Positions 14,251-23,125 of a DNA stretch of 58,403 bases are shown piece by piece. The notes under the pieces are model-generated. The model searched no databases. It worked only from the letters and a program-made list of their open reading frames with translations, and was not told the DNA's origin. Both the position numbers and the translations under genes were made by a program. Origin of the DNA: Scatosoma sp045594025 (GTDB lineage Bacteria; Bacillota; Clostridia; Christensenellales; Borkfalkiaceae); contig JAZNXS010000026.1 in assembly GCA_045594025.1 (NCBI GenBank), positions 1-58,403 on the forward strand. Direction: 5' to 3'. Position 1 is the first letter of the stretch. Each line of letters opens with the position of its first letter.

Positions 14251-14276
14251 AAATGCGAACTTTTATTTTCGCATTT
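14251..14276. terminator. A+T-rich bidirectional terminator near the element's right limit
   Basis: AAATGCGAA and TTCGCATTT form a 9-bp stem with A- and T-tracts around it. Beyond it come A+T-rich sequence and the promoter area of the next plus-strand gene, including TATAAT at 14367 and 14375 without a good -35. I take this as the approximate right edge of the element; no direct-repeat attachment site was recognised. Confidence 0.45.
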
Positions 14277-14455
14277 AATTATAAATTATACACTTTCATA
14301 AAAAGCCGTCATTTTATTTAGAAAACGATTGATTTTTTTACCCTATTATGCTACAATATTTATACATATAATGGTATAATGCGATATTTTTATGTGAAAA
14401 AAATGAACCAAGCAATAAAATCAGATATGAAAAATTGCTTTCAGGAGGATTTATT

Positions 14456-14896
14456 ATGAAAAAAATGATCAAACTTGCTACCCTTTGCATGGCGCTTGTG
14501 TTGAGCTTCGGCCTCAGCGTGTTTACGGCTTGTAACAACAACGGAAACAACTCTTCCCCTGCAGAATCTTCCTCGCCGTCGAGCAGTGAAAGCTCCTCTA
14601 CGGGCGAAAACGATAACGTTACCGCGTACAGTTTTAAGCTGGTAGACGCAAACGGCGCGGCTTTGAACGGCTATGCAATCCAGCTTTGCAAGGGTACGGA
14701 CGCATGCTTTAGACCTAGCTACACCGATGCAAGCGGTATGGCAAGTTACAATTTCCCTAACGCAACGCAAGACGCGTACGACATTCACGTATGGAATGCG
14801 GATATGACGCAAGAATATAATTACAACGGAGATCACACCACGCCTGCGGAATACGACGGCACGACTATCGTACTTACGCTTGGTTCGGCAAAATAA
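14456..14896 (+). CDS. Small lipoprotein with a Cna-B/SpaA-like domain, 146 aa
   Basis: AGGAGG precedes the ATG at 14456. The signal peptide ends in VFTAC (Cys26), so the mature protein should be lipid-anchored. A serine-rich linker (residues about 33-54) is followed by about 90 residues that read as a single beta-sandwich domain (YSFKLVDANGAALNGYAIQL ... YTDASGMASYNFP ... TIVLTL). The pattern of Vxxxxx-xG-x-hxG-hxV, then T(D/T)xxGxaxF, is that of Cna-B/SpaA-type or carboxypeptidase-regulatory-like repeats. It is followed 33 bases later by a larger lipoprotein with the same type of N-terminal domain, so the two are related and probably cotranscribed. Substrate or partner unknown. Confidence 0.75.
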   Translation: MKKMIKLATLCMALVLSFGLSVFTACNNNGNNSSPAESSSPSSSESSSTGENDNVTAYSFKLVDANGAALNGYAIQLCKGTDACFRPSYTDASGMASYNFPNATQDAYDIHVWNADMTQEYNYNGDHTTPAEYDGTTIVLTLGSAK

Positions 14897-14929
14897 TTTT
14901 TAATCCACTACGTTTGGAGGACCCCTCTA

Positions 14930-17785
14930 ATGACATTTTTTAAGAAAACAGCAATGCTTTGCTTGGCTTTACTTGCAACGATAGGTTTAGCCTCGGCATC
15001 GGCTTGTTCTGTAATGGGCGGCTCTTCTTCGGAAAGCAGCTCTTCCACCGAATCTTCCTCCTCGTCCGGAGGTTCTAGTTCGGATTCGAGTGGCAATTCT
15101 TCCACGGACGATCCTAATCCTGATGAACCCGTCAATTACACGTACCGTGTAAAGGTGCGTAATGCAACGGGTTTTGGGCTTCGCGGCGCTAGAGTCACCC
15201 TTTACGATGGCGAAGAAATTGTTGCGGAAAAATTAACGACAGCTACGGGGTACGCTACCTTTGGTGTCAGCGATATCCCTCAGCTTGGAGAATATAGAAT
15301 AGAAGTGACAGATATTCCCAAAGGCTACGTATTATCCAACCCCGACACGGTAAAAAACACGATTGCGATCGAAGGGTTTGAAACATACGTCGAAGTAAAG
15401 CCCACGGGCGTTATCAAGGAAGCGCAACCCATCGATACTCGCTATTCGTTGGGCGACGTCATGTATGATTTCACGGCAAAGACGAGCGACAACGAAACGT
15501 TTACCTTATCGGAAGTCCTGAAAGAAAAGGACGCCGTGCTTTTGAACTTCTGGGCAACCTGGTGCGGCCCTTGTAAAGCAGAATTCCCTGCGATGAACGC
15601 GGCTTATCAGGAATATGAAGATTATATCGGTCTTTTGGCGCTGAGCACGGACGATTCCATGTCTGACGTTGCTAGCTTTAAGAGCAGTAATCAGTACGTA
15701 TTCCCCATGACGAGCTCTTCCGAATGCGGCGCCAACGTCGTGCAAGCCTTTGATACCAGCGGTATCCCCGTTTCCATCGTAGTAGACCGCTACGGCGTTA
15801 TTGCTTCCTACCACATGGGCAGCATGACCTCGAAAGACGACTTTGCTTATCTGTTTGAAAAATTTATGGGCGAGGACTATCTCCCCACCGTTATCAGCAA
15901 TCTTACGGAAGATAGCGGCGGTGGAAGCGAAGGCTCTTCCCTTTTGGTAAAACCCGGCGCAAATGATTTCCCGGACATCAATGCCGTCGCAGACGCTTTG
16001 AACGCAAGCGAGCAATTTAACTTTGTTTGGGACACGGACGACGAATACGCATGGCCTTGGAAAGTAGAATCCACCGTGGTTGACGGCGAAGAAAAGAAAT
16101 ATATCTACGCGCCCATCACCACGTTACACGGCAACTACGCCACGTTGATTTCCACTTTCCATGCAAGCGCAGGCGACGCGATCACATTTGATTACGATCT
16201 GGCTACGGAAGCGAAAAACGACGTCTTCTACGTCTTGATCGACGGCGAAGTCGTGCAGCAGATGTCAGGTATACAATCCGGTACTTGCGGCGCTTACGTA
16301 TTCCCCGAATATACCGAAGAAAACAGCGTACACGAATTGATTTTTATCTATTTGAAAGACTCCGATAAGGGTATTGAAGGCGAAAAGGTGCAAATCAGCA
16401 ACCTTAAACTGGTTGAAAATGCTACCGACGATCAAGTAAAAGGTTTGGTTCTTCGTCAAGCGGCAACCGTACAAAATACGGAAGAGAATAAAAACGGTAC
16501 GGCAAAAACGCTGTATCAGCATTACGTGAATGCGGTGCTCGGCGACGACGGATACTACCATGTAAACACCAAGGACGGCCCTATTTTGCTTGCCAACCTG
16601 ATGCTTGCCTCCAACTGGAGCAACCAAAGCGTATGGATCTTGGCGTATAACGATTTCGTAATTGCGGAAGGCTATAACTTCCACTGGGATATCGAAGACT
16701 ACGCATGGGAAGCAAATCAGCCCAACCCCCACTCTAACATTTTCGGCTACACCGCCGTTACGCAAGACTTGAAAGAGCTTTTGGATTACGCCGCGAAGAG
16801 CGACGCCATCGCCGAATACGGCTACAAGCTGTGGCAGGGCTACGAGGACGAAAACGGCAACTGGATACATTATCACGAAAACGAATGGTTGGAAATGTGT
16901 ATTTACTATGAAGCATACGGCGTTGAGCAAATGGAAGATCCCATGAAAGGCATCACGTTCCATGCGGCTATCGAGGCATACGCAGGCACGCCGAACAATC
17001 GCGTAAAGAACGTTGCTGACATAACGTTTTCCATGACTCCTCGTGGATTTAAATACAAATTTACCCCTTCGCAAGACGGTATTTATCATATCTATTCGGA
17101 GGGCAAGGAAGATACGATATGCTTCTTTGTCGCAGAAGACAGAACTACCTTCCTCGGCATTTACGAAGACGTCATCGGCAAATATAACCCTGACGGTTCT
17201 CCCGATTTGAACTTTGACTTCCACTACGCTTTGGAAGCAGGGAAAACGTATTACTTGCTGTTAACCACCTTCCTTGACAAGCCTTGTCAGTACGATTTCT
17301 ATATCGATTATATCAGTACCAGCTACACCTATATGGAAAACGTAGCCGTTGGCCCCTATAGCTTTAACGAGATTTCCGGAGAGTTGTATCTTCCCGACGC
17401 GAAAGATTACGAATACGATGAAGCGGAAGACGCATACTACGTTATTGATAAAAACGGCGTGCGCCAAGGTAAGATTTACGTAGACATGACAAGACCTACC
17501 GTATTCTTTAAAAATCAATCTTTAAGAACGATTGCGGAAACGGCTTTGAGTAAGTACCCCGATCCCACCAAACGCGCCTTCTATATCGACGGCGTCGACT
17601 ACACTGAAACAATTCACTGGTACGCGGAAGAATCCGACTGGGAAACGGGTATTCGACTTGGTTATGCGGCACTCAATAAAGAATTGTTTGATATTCTTAT
17701 AGCCATCACCACCTCGAATAAATACGAAGGTCTTTCCACTTCCTGGCAAATGCTGTGTTATTACGAACGCACGTTATCGGTTTAA
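14930..17785 (+). CDS. Large lipoprotein with Cna-B-like and TlpA thioredoxin-like domains, 951 aa
   Basis: The lipobox cysteine is residue 26 and a serine-rich linker runs to about 58. Residues 65-155 form a Cna-B-like domain. Residues about 170-320 form a TlpA/ResA-type thioredoxin fold with WATWCGPC (Cys212 and Cys215), followed by TSGIPVSIVVDRYG, which holds the cis-proline and the following strand. The remaining 600 residues are beta-rich and not recognised, with a GKTYYLLLTTF segment near 770 that recalls pre-peptidase-like domains. The protein would catalyse thiol-disulfide exchange outside the cell. Fusion of a redox domain into such a large surface lipoprotein is unusual; TlpA proteins are normally about 180 residues. 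It lies between two lipoprotein genes with very similar signal peptides. Confidence 0.8.
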   Translation: MTFFKKTAMLCLALLATIGLASASACSVMGGSSSESSSSTESSSSSGGSSSDSSGNSSTDDPNPDEPVNYTYRVKVRNATGFGLRGARVTLYDGEEIVAEKLTTATGYATFGVSDIPQLGEYRIEVTDIPKGYVLSNPDTVKNTIAIEGFETYVEVKPTGVIKEAQPIDTRYSLGDVMYDFTAKTSDNETFTLSEVLKEKDAVLLNFWATWCGPCKAEFPAMNAAYQEYEDYIGLLALSTDDSMSDVASFKSSNQYVFPMTSSSECGANVVQAFDTSGIPVSIVVDRYGVIASYHMGSMTSKDDFAYLFEKFMGEDYLPTVISNLTEDSGGGSEGSSLLVKPGANDFPDINAVADALNASEQFNFVWDTDDEYAWPWKVESTVVDGEEKKYIYAPITTLHGNYATLISTFHASAGDAITFDYDLATEAKNDVFYVLIDGEVVQQMSGIQSGTCGAYVFPEYTEENSVHELIFIYLKDSDKGIEGEKVQISNLKLVENATDDQVKGLVLRQAATVQNTEENKNGTAKTLYQHYVNAVLGDDGYYHVNTKDGPILLANLMLASNWSNQSVWILAYNDFVIAEGYNFHWDIEDYAWEANQPNPHSNIFGYTAVTQDLKELLDYAAKSDAIAEYGYKLWQGYEDENGNWIHYHENEWLEMCIYYEAYGVEQMEDPMKGITFHAAIEAYAGTPNNRVKNVADITFSMTPRGFKYKFTPSQDGIYHIYSEGKEDTICFFVAEDRTTFLGIYEDVIGKYNPDGSPDLNFDFHYALEAGKTYYLLLTTFLDKPCQYDFYIDYISTSYTYMENVAVGPYSFNEISGELYLPDAKDYEYDEAEDAYYVIDKNGVRQGKIYVDMTRPTVFFKNQSLRTIAETALSKYPDPTKRAFYIDGVDYTETIHWYAEESDWETGIRLGYAALNKELFDILIAITTSNKYEGLSTSWQMLCYYERTLSV

Positions 17786-17818
17786 TACCACAACGCGAAT
17801 CCCATTAAGGAGATTATC

Positions 17819-20143
17819 ATGAATAAATTGAAAAAACTTGCTATGCTCTGCACGGCGCTCATATCCATCGCCGCATTCTCCGCAGGCTGTTCCATTTTTC
17901 CGGGGCAGGAAGATTCTTCCCCTGCGGATAGCTCGCCTACGGAAACCTCTTCTGTAGACGGTAGCGATAACACGGATAGCAGCTCCTCTGCAGGAAATTC
18001 TTCTAGCGGAAATAGCTCATCAAGCGGCAACAGTTCCTCCGGGAATAATAGTTCCTCTAGCGGAAACAGCTCGTCAAGTGGCAACAGTTCCTCTGGGAAT
18101 AATAGTTCCTCTGGGAATAATAGTTCCTCTAGTGGAAACAGCTCGTCAAGCGGCAACAGTTCCTCTGGGAATAATAGTTCCTCTAGCGGAAACAGCTCGT
18201 CAAGTGGCAACAGTTCCTCCGGGAATAATAGTTCCTCTAGCGGAAACAGCTCGTCAAGCGGCAACACTTCCTCTGGGAATAATAGTTCCTCTAGCGGAAA
18301 CAGCTCGTCAAGCGGCAACAGTTCCTCTGGGAATAATAGTTCCTCTAGTGGGAACAGCTCATCGAGTAGCAACAGTTCTTCAAGCGGCAACGGAAACGGT
18401 GGCGAAGCGAATGAATTCCATGATTCCGCCTGCATTTGGAGTGATTGGGAGTTGATTACAGAAGCGACCTGCACCACCGAAGGGGAAATGAAGAGAGTTT
18501 GTTCGTATCCCGGCGAAGAACATTACGAAATAGAAAAATTTGACGCAAGAGGGCACGATTTCGGCTATACGGGTATTTGCCACTGCAACGCAGAGGCACA
18601 AATCACCCCTCCTACCGAAGATTATCTCACACCTGATACCCCCAATTCGGGAATTTACGGTTTGGGGAACGACCCCTACGACAGATATACGCTGTCGGCA
18701 GGCAACTGCTACGAGTTGGAAATCCATAGCGACGGTAAAACCTGGTTTGAGGTTTCCATTCCCGAACCCGGTCAATACGCAATCGTTTCTACGGACAGCA
18801 ATGTAAATAACATCACGTTGGCTCATCACAACGGAAGCGCTGCATTTATCATTGAAACACCCGATTATACAGCGCGTACCTTAGACGACGGCAACTTCCT
18901 CTATACGTTCAGCTGTTCTGAATTATACTGGAGTGAATCGTGGTCGCAATTCTTCTCCTTAAACGGTTTTGCAGGAGAAACGACCAAATTCTGTATCGTA
19001 AAAATCGGCGAGCCCGCTTGGCAAGCAAGCTACGTCTATGTTCAGATGGAAGCAAAAGAGCTAACAAGCGTCACCGTTCCCGAAACGTCTACGGGTGCGC
19101 TTGCCACGGAAGTCCCCTATGACACGGACTTTTTCTACGATAGCGACAAGGGATACTACTGTATGCCTAACGGCAGCCCGATTTATGCGGCAATCACCAA
19201 AAAAGTAGCCCGTCAATTCGGCGGCGGCGCGGTTGCGTTTACCGACCTTCTCAAAGAAGGCGCTAGTTTAAGTTTGGGTGCAGGCACATTACCCAGCGGC
19301 GATTATTTGGTGTACGACTACTCGTCCTTCTTAATGTTGGATCCCAACTTAGACGGCTCTAACACCAACACCAACAGCTATCAAAATTACGTAAATAGCG
19401 ACGGCTTATATCCCGTCACCCAAGAGTTGTATAAATTTTTGAAGCTCTGGACAGAGAAAAATCCTCCCGCAGAGCCTCCTACGGGAAATAATGCGGACAA
19501 TGCTTGGCTTGCGCCTTGCTTCTATTACGAACAGTTAGTTCCCGGCACGGAGAAATATCCTATTGCGCTTACAACACCCGGTACTTATACCATCGCAGCC
19601 GAAGATACTTCTCGCGTGTACTATACGTTTACGTATAATCCTAACACGGCCGCGCAGGGTTCTTACTCCACCATTTGCAAAATCACCGTAAATGAGTTAC
19701 AGACCGTAAGACTGTTCATCGATACGTTGACCTTTGATAACACCGACACGGTACAAGGCATTAAAGATCTTTACTTTGAAGCAAATTCCGCAACGCCTTT
19801 CATCTTCTCGTTAAAGAAACGCTCTTCCACTTCCCCTATCACGTTCACGATTGAAATTGTGGAAAGTGAACCCATTTCTCTTGGAGACGTTACGTTGCAA
19901 CCTGCTGAAATCCTTATGCTTACAGGCGAAAAAACGTATAAGGTTACTTATTCTTACACCGCAACGGAAGCAGGCACCTTGACGTTGACGACGGATAGCA
20001 CGGCGCAGATTTACGTTGGCGATACTTACTTGGAAAACCAAGTTGGTTCTACCGCTGTTGCAGAAGGCGAAACTGTCACCATCACGGTCAGCGCTTCCAG
20101 CGCAGACGCTATCAATGCAAACCTGTCCTTTACCGCAGAATAA
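17819..20143 (+). CDS. Serine-asparagine-rich repeat lipoprotein, 774 aa
   Basis: AAGGAG precedes the ATG. The lipobox is FSAGC (Cys24). Residues about 55-195 are an almost pure S/G/N stretch made by an 18-residue repeat, which should act as a flexible stalk. After it comes a short segment with TCTTEGEMKRVC, resembling half of the CxxC repeat of the element's lipoproteins. A long beta-rich region of 550 residues follows, including FEVSIPEPGQYAIVSTDS and a final YSYTATEAGTLTLTTDS module of carbohydrate-binding type. No enzyme motif is seen. A terminator follows. It is the third lipoprotein in the row and probably contacts wall or host polysaccharide, which is inference from fold type only. Confidence 0.75.
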   Translation: MNKLKKLAMLCTALISIAAFSAGCSIFPGQEDSSPADSSPTETSSVDGSDNTDSSSSAGNSSSGNSSSSGNSSSGNNSSSSGNSSSSGNSSSGNNSSSGNNSSSSGNSSSSGNSSSGNNSSSSGNSSSSGNSSSGNNSSSSGNSSSSGNTSSGNNSSSSGNSSSSGNSSSGNNSSSSGNSSSSSNSSSSGNGNGGEANEFHDSACIWSDWELITEATCTTEGEMKRVCSYPGEEHYEIEKFDARGHDFGYTGICHCNAEAQITPPTEDYLTPDTPNSGIYGLGNDPYDRYTLSAGNCYELEIHSDGKTWFEVSIPEPGQYAIVSTDSNVNNITLAHHNGSAAFIIETPDYTARTLDDGNFLYTFSCSELYWSESWSQFFSLNGFAGETTKFCIVKIGEPAWQASYVYVQMEAKELTSVTVPETSTGALATEVPYDTDFFYDSDKGYYCMPNGSPIYAAITKKVARQFGGGAVAFTDLLKEGASLSLGAGTLPSGDYLVYDYSSFLMLDPNLDGSNTNTNSYQNYVNSDGLYPVTQELYKFLKLWTEKNPPAEPPTGNNADNAWLAPCFYYEQLVPGTEKYPIALTTPGTYTIAAEDTSRVYYTFTYNPNTAAQGSYSTICKITVNELQTVRLFIDTLTFDNTDTVQGIKDLYFEANSATPFIFSLKKRSSTSPITFTIEIVESEPISLGDVTLQPAEILMLTGEKTYKVTYSYTATEAGTLTLTTDSTAQIYVGDTYLENQVGSTAVAEGETVTITVSASSADAINANLSFTAE
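18006..18383 (+). repeat. 54-bp tandem repeat within the lipoprotein gene
   Basis: The unit encodes GNSSSSGNSSSGNNSSSS. About six or seven copies begin near 18007, 18061, 18133, 18187, 18241, 18295 and 18349; one copy carries an extra 18 bp. Copies differ mainly at third codon positions, so the tract is likely to vary in length by slippage or recombination. Confidence 0.85.
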
Positions 20144-20182
20144 CGCCATTCGATTAGGACATGGTATCATTCTTTAACGAAA

Positions 20183-20219
20183 AACGAGCTGAACGTGTTT
20201 GTTCAGCTCGTTCTGTTTT
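20183..20219 (+). terminator. Rho-independent terminator of the lipoprotein operon
   Basis: AACGAGCTGAAC / GTTCAGCTCGTT form a 12-bp stem followed by a T-rich stretch, 40 bases after the lipoprotein stop codon. Confidence 0.8.
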
Positions 20220-20226
20220 ACAATGA

Positions 20227-20256
20227 AAAAGCCGAGATTTAATCTCGGCTTTTGTT
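20227..20256 (-). terminator. Terminator of the redox operon
   Basis: AAAAGCCGAGATT / AATCTCGGCTTTT is a long stem with T-runs on both sides, directly after the minus-strand TlpA gene. Confidence 0.8.
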
Positions 20257-20260
20257 ATTC

Positions 20261-20854
20261 TTAAATCAAAGGAAGAATGATTCTTTCCAAATCTTCATAA
20301 TGCATGGATCCTTCCGTTTTAAATACGATTTTTCCGTCCGTATCCACGATCATGGTCGCAGGTAAGCTAGTCCCTGAAAATCCTAATACATCAATAAGTA
20401 TATCATACACTCCTTCATTATATTTTCCGAATGTTACAGATAAAGTGCCCAACTCAGGGAAATTTTTGTTAATTCTATCCGACAACCCCTCTTCCGTAAG
20501 CGACCTTTCCCCATCAAGAGCAAAGACCATTACATTGTCAGCATAATCCTCTTGAAAACGGCTAAAATCGGGCAATTCCGCAATACAACCGCCACACCAA
20601 AGTGCCCAGAAATTGATAACCATTACCTTATGCGGATTGAGCGCACGCACCGCCTCAAAGGAAATTTCGCCTCCGTTGCCCGCAAACTTTCCGTCCTCGA
20701 TTTTTAACGTATTCACCGTAAAGTCAGGACAAACATCCCCCATACCCACGCCTGCCGCCGCAGGCTTATCGATAAAGTTGTAATAAAACAGCGCGCCAGC
20801 AAGGAAAACAGTTGCCAAAATACTCGCCAGGATAGAAATCAGTTTACTCTTCAT
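20261..20854 (-). CDS. TlpA-family thiol-disulfide oxidoreductase, membrane-anchored, 197 aa
   Basis: The start at 20854 is chosen because GGAGG precedes it; the frame extends further but without such a site. One N-terminal span (residues 5-25) anchors the protein, and the thioredoxin-like domain follows outside. The active site is WALWCGGC (near residues 84-91), with CGGC rather than the usual CPPC/CGPC. The cis-proline loop is TSLPATMIVDTDG. It overlaps the 4Fe-4S protein gene by 11 bases. In Clostridia, TlpA proteins occur together with a polyferredoxin and a CXXC protein, as here, so this is probably the extracellular terminal acceptor or donor of that chain. The physiological substrate is unknown. 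Confidence 0.85.
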   Translation of the reverse strand: MKSKLISILASILATVFLAGALFYYNFIDKPAAAGVGMGDVCPDFTVNTLKIEDGKFAGNGGEISFEAVRALNPHKVMVINFWALWCGGCIAELPDFSRFQEDYADNVMVFALDGERSLTEEGLSDRINKNFPELGTLSVTFGKYNEGVYDILIDVLGFSGTSLPATMIVDTDGKIVFKTEGSMHYEDLERIILPLI

Positions 20855-21800
20855 CGCCGCCCTCCGTTTGAGAATCTTTGCCATTTAACAAAGAATCCAG
20901 AGGTTTTATTTCGCTCGCCATAGGGGCGTCCGTATCGTTCGCGCGAACAAAGAGGTTAGCCCCCTTCCACGTGATTGCTTTTGCAGGACACACGGAAATA
21001 CAAGCGCCGCAATGGATACACTCATGGTCGCCTACTTTCTTAATATCCATTTTGCACACCGAAACGCACAGTCCGCAATCGGTACACTTGTTTTTGTCAA
21101 GTTTCACGCCCAGCATTGCAATACGGCAGAAGAAACCGTACAGCGCGCCAAGCGGACAGAGAAAACGGCAGAAGAAACGGAAGAAGAAGATGCTTCCAAC
21201 CACGATGGCAATAAGCAAAGTAAACTTCCACGAGAACAACGGCCCCAGCATCGCCAAAAAACCCTCTTTATGCGGAAGTAATCCAATCGCGCCTTCAAAC
21301 GTACCTGCAGGGCAGATGTATTCGCAAAACGCAGGAATCGCCGCCATTAAAGGAATAATAATGACAAACGCCAGCAAAATTACGTATTTTAAATAGGAGA
21401 ATACGTGGGTAACTTTGTTTTTCTTAATCTTCGGCGTTTTGATTTTATAGAGCAGCTCCTGCCCTAATCCAACAGGGCACAGCCAACCGCAAATCGTTCT
21501 GCCAAGCGTAAGCCCAAAAAGAATAATGATACCGAATATGTAAGCAGGTAATCGAGTATCCGAGGCGTTTAGTGCCGACTGCAACGAGCCAAGCGGACAC
21601 GCGGCAATCGCGCCAGGGCAGGAATAACAATTCAAGCCGGGCACGCAAAGCTTTTTCGTCGCTCCCTTATAAATTTCCCCGTTGATAAATCCTTTTAAAT
21701 TCGCATTATACAAAAGAGCAGCGTAAAGCTGCACAATCCTACGTTTGGAAGGCTTATGCTTTACAAACCAATCTTTTATTTTCCTGAAAAAGTTTTTCAT
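20844..21800 (-). CDS. NapH-like membrane 4Fe-4S polyferredoxin, 318 aa
   Basis: The start at 21800 has AAAGGAA 6-8 bases upstream. The protein has about four or five membrane spans and many cysteine motifs: NCYSCPGAIAACPLG, CGWLCPVG, CEYICPAG, CRFLCPLG, then two classical clusters CTDCGLCVSVC and CIHCGACISVCP. This is the plan of NapH/RdxA-type proteins that pass electrons across the membrane. The two soluble 4Fe-4S clusters would take electrons in the cytoplasm and the membrane cysteines would relay them outwards to a TlpA-like partner. It is coupled to the TlpA gene by an 11-base overlap. The N-terminal 30 residues are basic (KRRIVQLYAALLYNANLKGF) and typical of this group. Confidence 0.88.
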   Translation of the reverse strand: MKNFFRKIKDWFVKHKPSKRRIVQLYAALLYNANLKGFINGEIYKGATKKLCVPGLNCYSCPGAIAACPLGSLQSALNASDTRLPAYIFGIIILFGLTLGRTICGWLCPVGLGQELLYKIKTPKIKKNKVTHVFSYLKYVILLAFVIIIPLMAAIPAFCEYICPAGTFEGAIGLLPHKEGFLAMLGPLFSWKFTLLIAIVVGSIFFFRFFCRFLCPLGALYGFFCRIAMLGVKLDKNKCTDCGLCVSVCKMDIKKVGDHECIHCGACISVCPAKAITWKGANLFVRANDTDAPMASEIKPLDSLLNGKDSQTEGGDEE

Positions 21801-21947
21801 ACGTATTCCTTTCATTAAGTCCCTTGCGAATATTTATCGGAAAGTCTAGATGCCGTCCTCTATAGTAAACTTTTAACTCATTAGTGACATACAAAACTAA
21901 CTACAAAAACGGCTATAACAATCACTACATGATCCAACGGAACGTTG

Positions 21948-22102
21948 GTAAAACGGATAGATACGAGCAGTTCAAGGTGCCGTGAGGGCGCGTACCGTTA
22001 GTACGTAACCGAACACAACGATACAGTACGGAGCCGTAAAACGGATAGATACGAGCAGTTCAAGGCGCCGTGAGGGCGCGTACCGTTAGTACGCAACCGA
22101 AC
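21948..22102. repeat. Two 67-bp direct repeats in a 340-base intergenic region
   Basis: Copies at 21948-22014 and 22036-22102 differ at only two positions. Each begins GTAAAACGGATAGATACGAG and ends AACCGAAC. No reading frame of note covers the region. They separate the 4Fe-4S gene from the CXXC membrane protein gene. They look like a dispersed intergenic repeat of this genome, perhaps a small mobile or structural repeat. Confidence 0.8.
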
Positions 22103-22137
22103 GGCAACGCTGAAATGCGACGTATATATGCGTTTTA

Positions 22138-22977
22138 TTACCCTAAGCCGATGCACTGCGTGCATATCTTCTTAGCCTTATCAAACACGTCGTAATCCAT
22201 GCCGCCGTTGAAAATCCCGATGATAATCAAAGCGACGCTAAGTACGCCTAAACCGATTTGCAAACCGTATTTCCACCATTTCGATTTCAGAATGGGATAT
22301 TTCTTGCATATACGTTCCCAACGCGAAAGCTTCTTTTCCGCCTTTGAAGGTTTAATGCCCTTTTTCGCATTCTCTGCGATTTTCGTCTTGATAAACGCCG
22401 TTTCTTTTTTAATGCTGTGCGTATCGTATATCCATGCAGCCAGACACGCCAATAAACCACCGAATACCCAAGGCATGATACGCAGCAAGCGATCCGCCGC
22501 CCCCTTATGTCCGGTGAAAAATTCTCCTTCGAAACGGGGTACGTATTGTGCGTCAAGCAAATAAAGCAGGCTTATCACCGTCGCCGCAACGCAGCACGCC
22601 GCGCACGCCGTCCAGGCAATAATACGGCAACGACTTTCTTTATTCACCTCGACCATGCCCCCCTCTTCCTGAGGTAAACGGCCTTTTAATCTTTCGAGGT
22701 TCATTCGCACGCTGATATACGCTTTGGGCTTTTCTTCCTCTTCAGGGAAAACGTAGCTCAGCACGCCGCCTATAATAACAGCGCCTACCCAAAGCCCTAC
22801 GGGCACGGCGATTTGCGTAAACTTTTCGTGAATCGACTCCGCTGTAAACGCATTGACGGGTTTCGATTGGTAAATTGCCCATATTTGCATGATAAACAAA
22901 GCGCCTACGATGACCGTCAGCGCCGCCAAGCAAATACCGTATATGAATGTAACCTTTTTACCGAATTTTTCCGTCAT
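22138..22977 (-). CDS. Membrane protein with C-terminal CXXC (CD1871A-like) motif, 279 aa
   Basis: The start at 22977 (MTEKFGKK) is chosen over 23046 because AAAGGGT lies just upstream. Four membrane spans are visible (about residues 10-32, 55-77, 120-140 and 165-188) plus a C-terminal one near 245-263. The end is FDKAKKICTQCIGLG, which matches the CXXC signature of the short CD1871A family (ending CxxCIGLG) found in Clostridia beside 4Fe-4S and TlpA-type proteins. Here the motif is fused to a much larger membrane protein. It is probably the third member of the redox chain: the CXXC pair may relay electrons between the polyferredoxin and the TlpA-like protein. The first 250 residues have no recognised family. 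Confidence 0.65.
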   Translation of the reverse strand: MTEKFGKKVTFIYGICLAALTVIVGALFIMQIWAIYQSKPVNAFTAESIHEKFTQIAVPVGLWVGAVIIGGVLSYVFPEEEEKPKAYISVRMNLERLKGRLPQEEGGMVEVNKESRCRIIAWTACAACCVAATVISLLYLLDAQYVPRFEGEFFTGHKGAADRLLRIMPWVFGGLLACLAAWIYDTHSIKKETAFIKTKIAENAKKGIKPSKAEKKLSRWERICKKYPILKSKWWKYGLQIGLGVLSVALIIIGIFNGGMDYDVFDKAKKICTQCIGLG

Positions 22978-23096
22978 AATTTTACCCTTTACCGCACCAT
23001 TATAAATCAAAATACCAAACTTGTCAAGTGATTCCACTTTTTTCAAAAAGAGAAAGTGAAAAACTGATAAAAATCAAAAAAAATCTCCGTTTTCTC

Positions 23097-23125
23097 TTGT
23101 TATTTTTTGCATTATATAGTATAAT
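23097..23125 (+). promoter_or_regulatory. Promoter of the GLUG-repeat lipoprotein gene
   Basis: TTGTTA (23097-23102), 17 bases, TATAAT (23120-23125). Transcription would start near 23132, leaving a leader of about 85 bases before the ATG at 23218. Confidence 0.65.

Noticed and set aside
14281..14455. Attachment site or dif-like sequence at the right edge
   Set aside because: The A+T-rich stretch gives weak partial matches to dif by chance; no matching repeat was found at the left because the left end is outside the window.
18006..18383. CRISPR-like array
   Set aside because: Units are contiguous 54-mers that encode protein; there are no unique spacers and no cas genes.
17782..18477. Minus-strand frame with LPLDELFPLEELLFPEE repeats
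   Set aside because: This is the reverse reading of the serine-rich 54-bp repeat; the plus strand has a start, signal peptide and lipobox.
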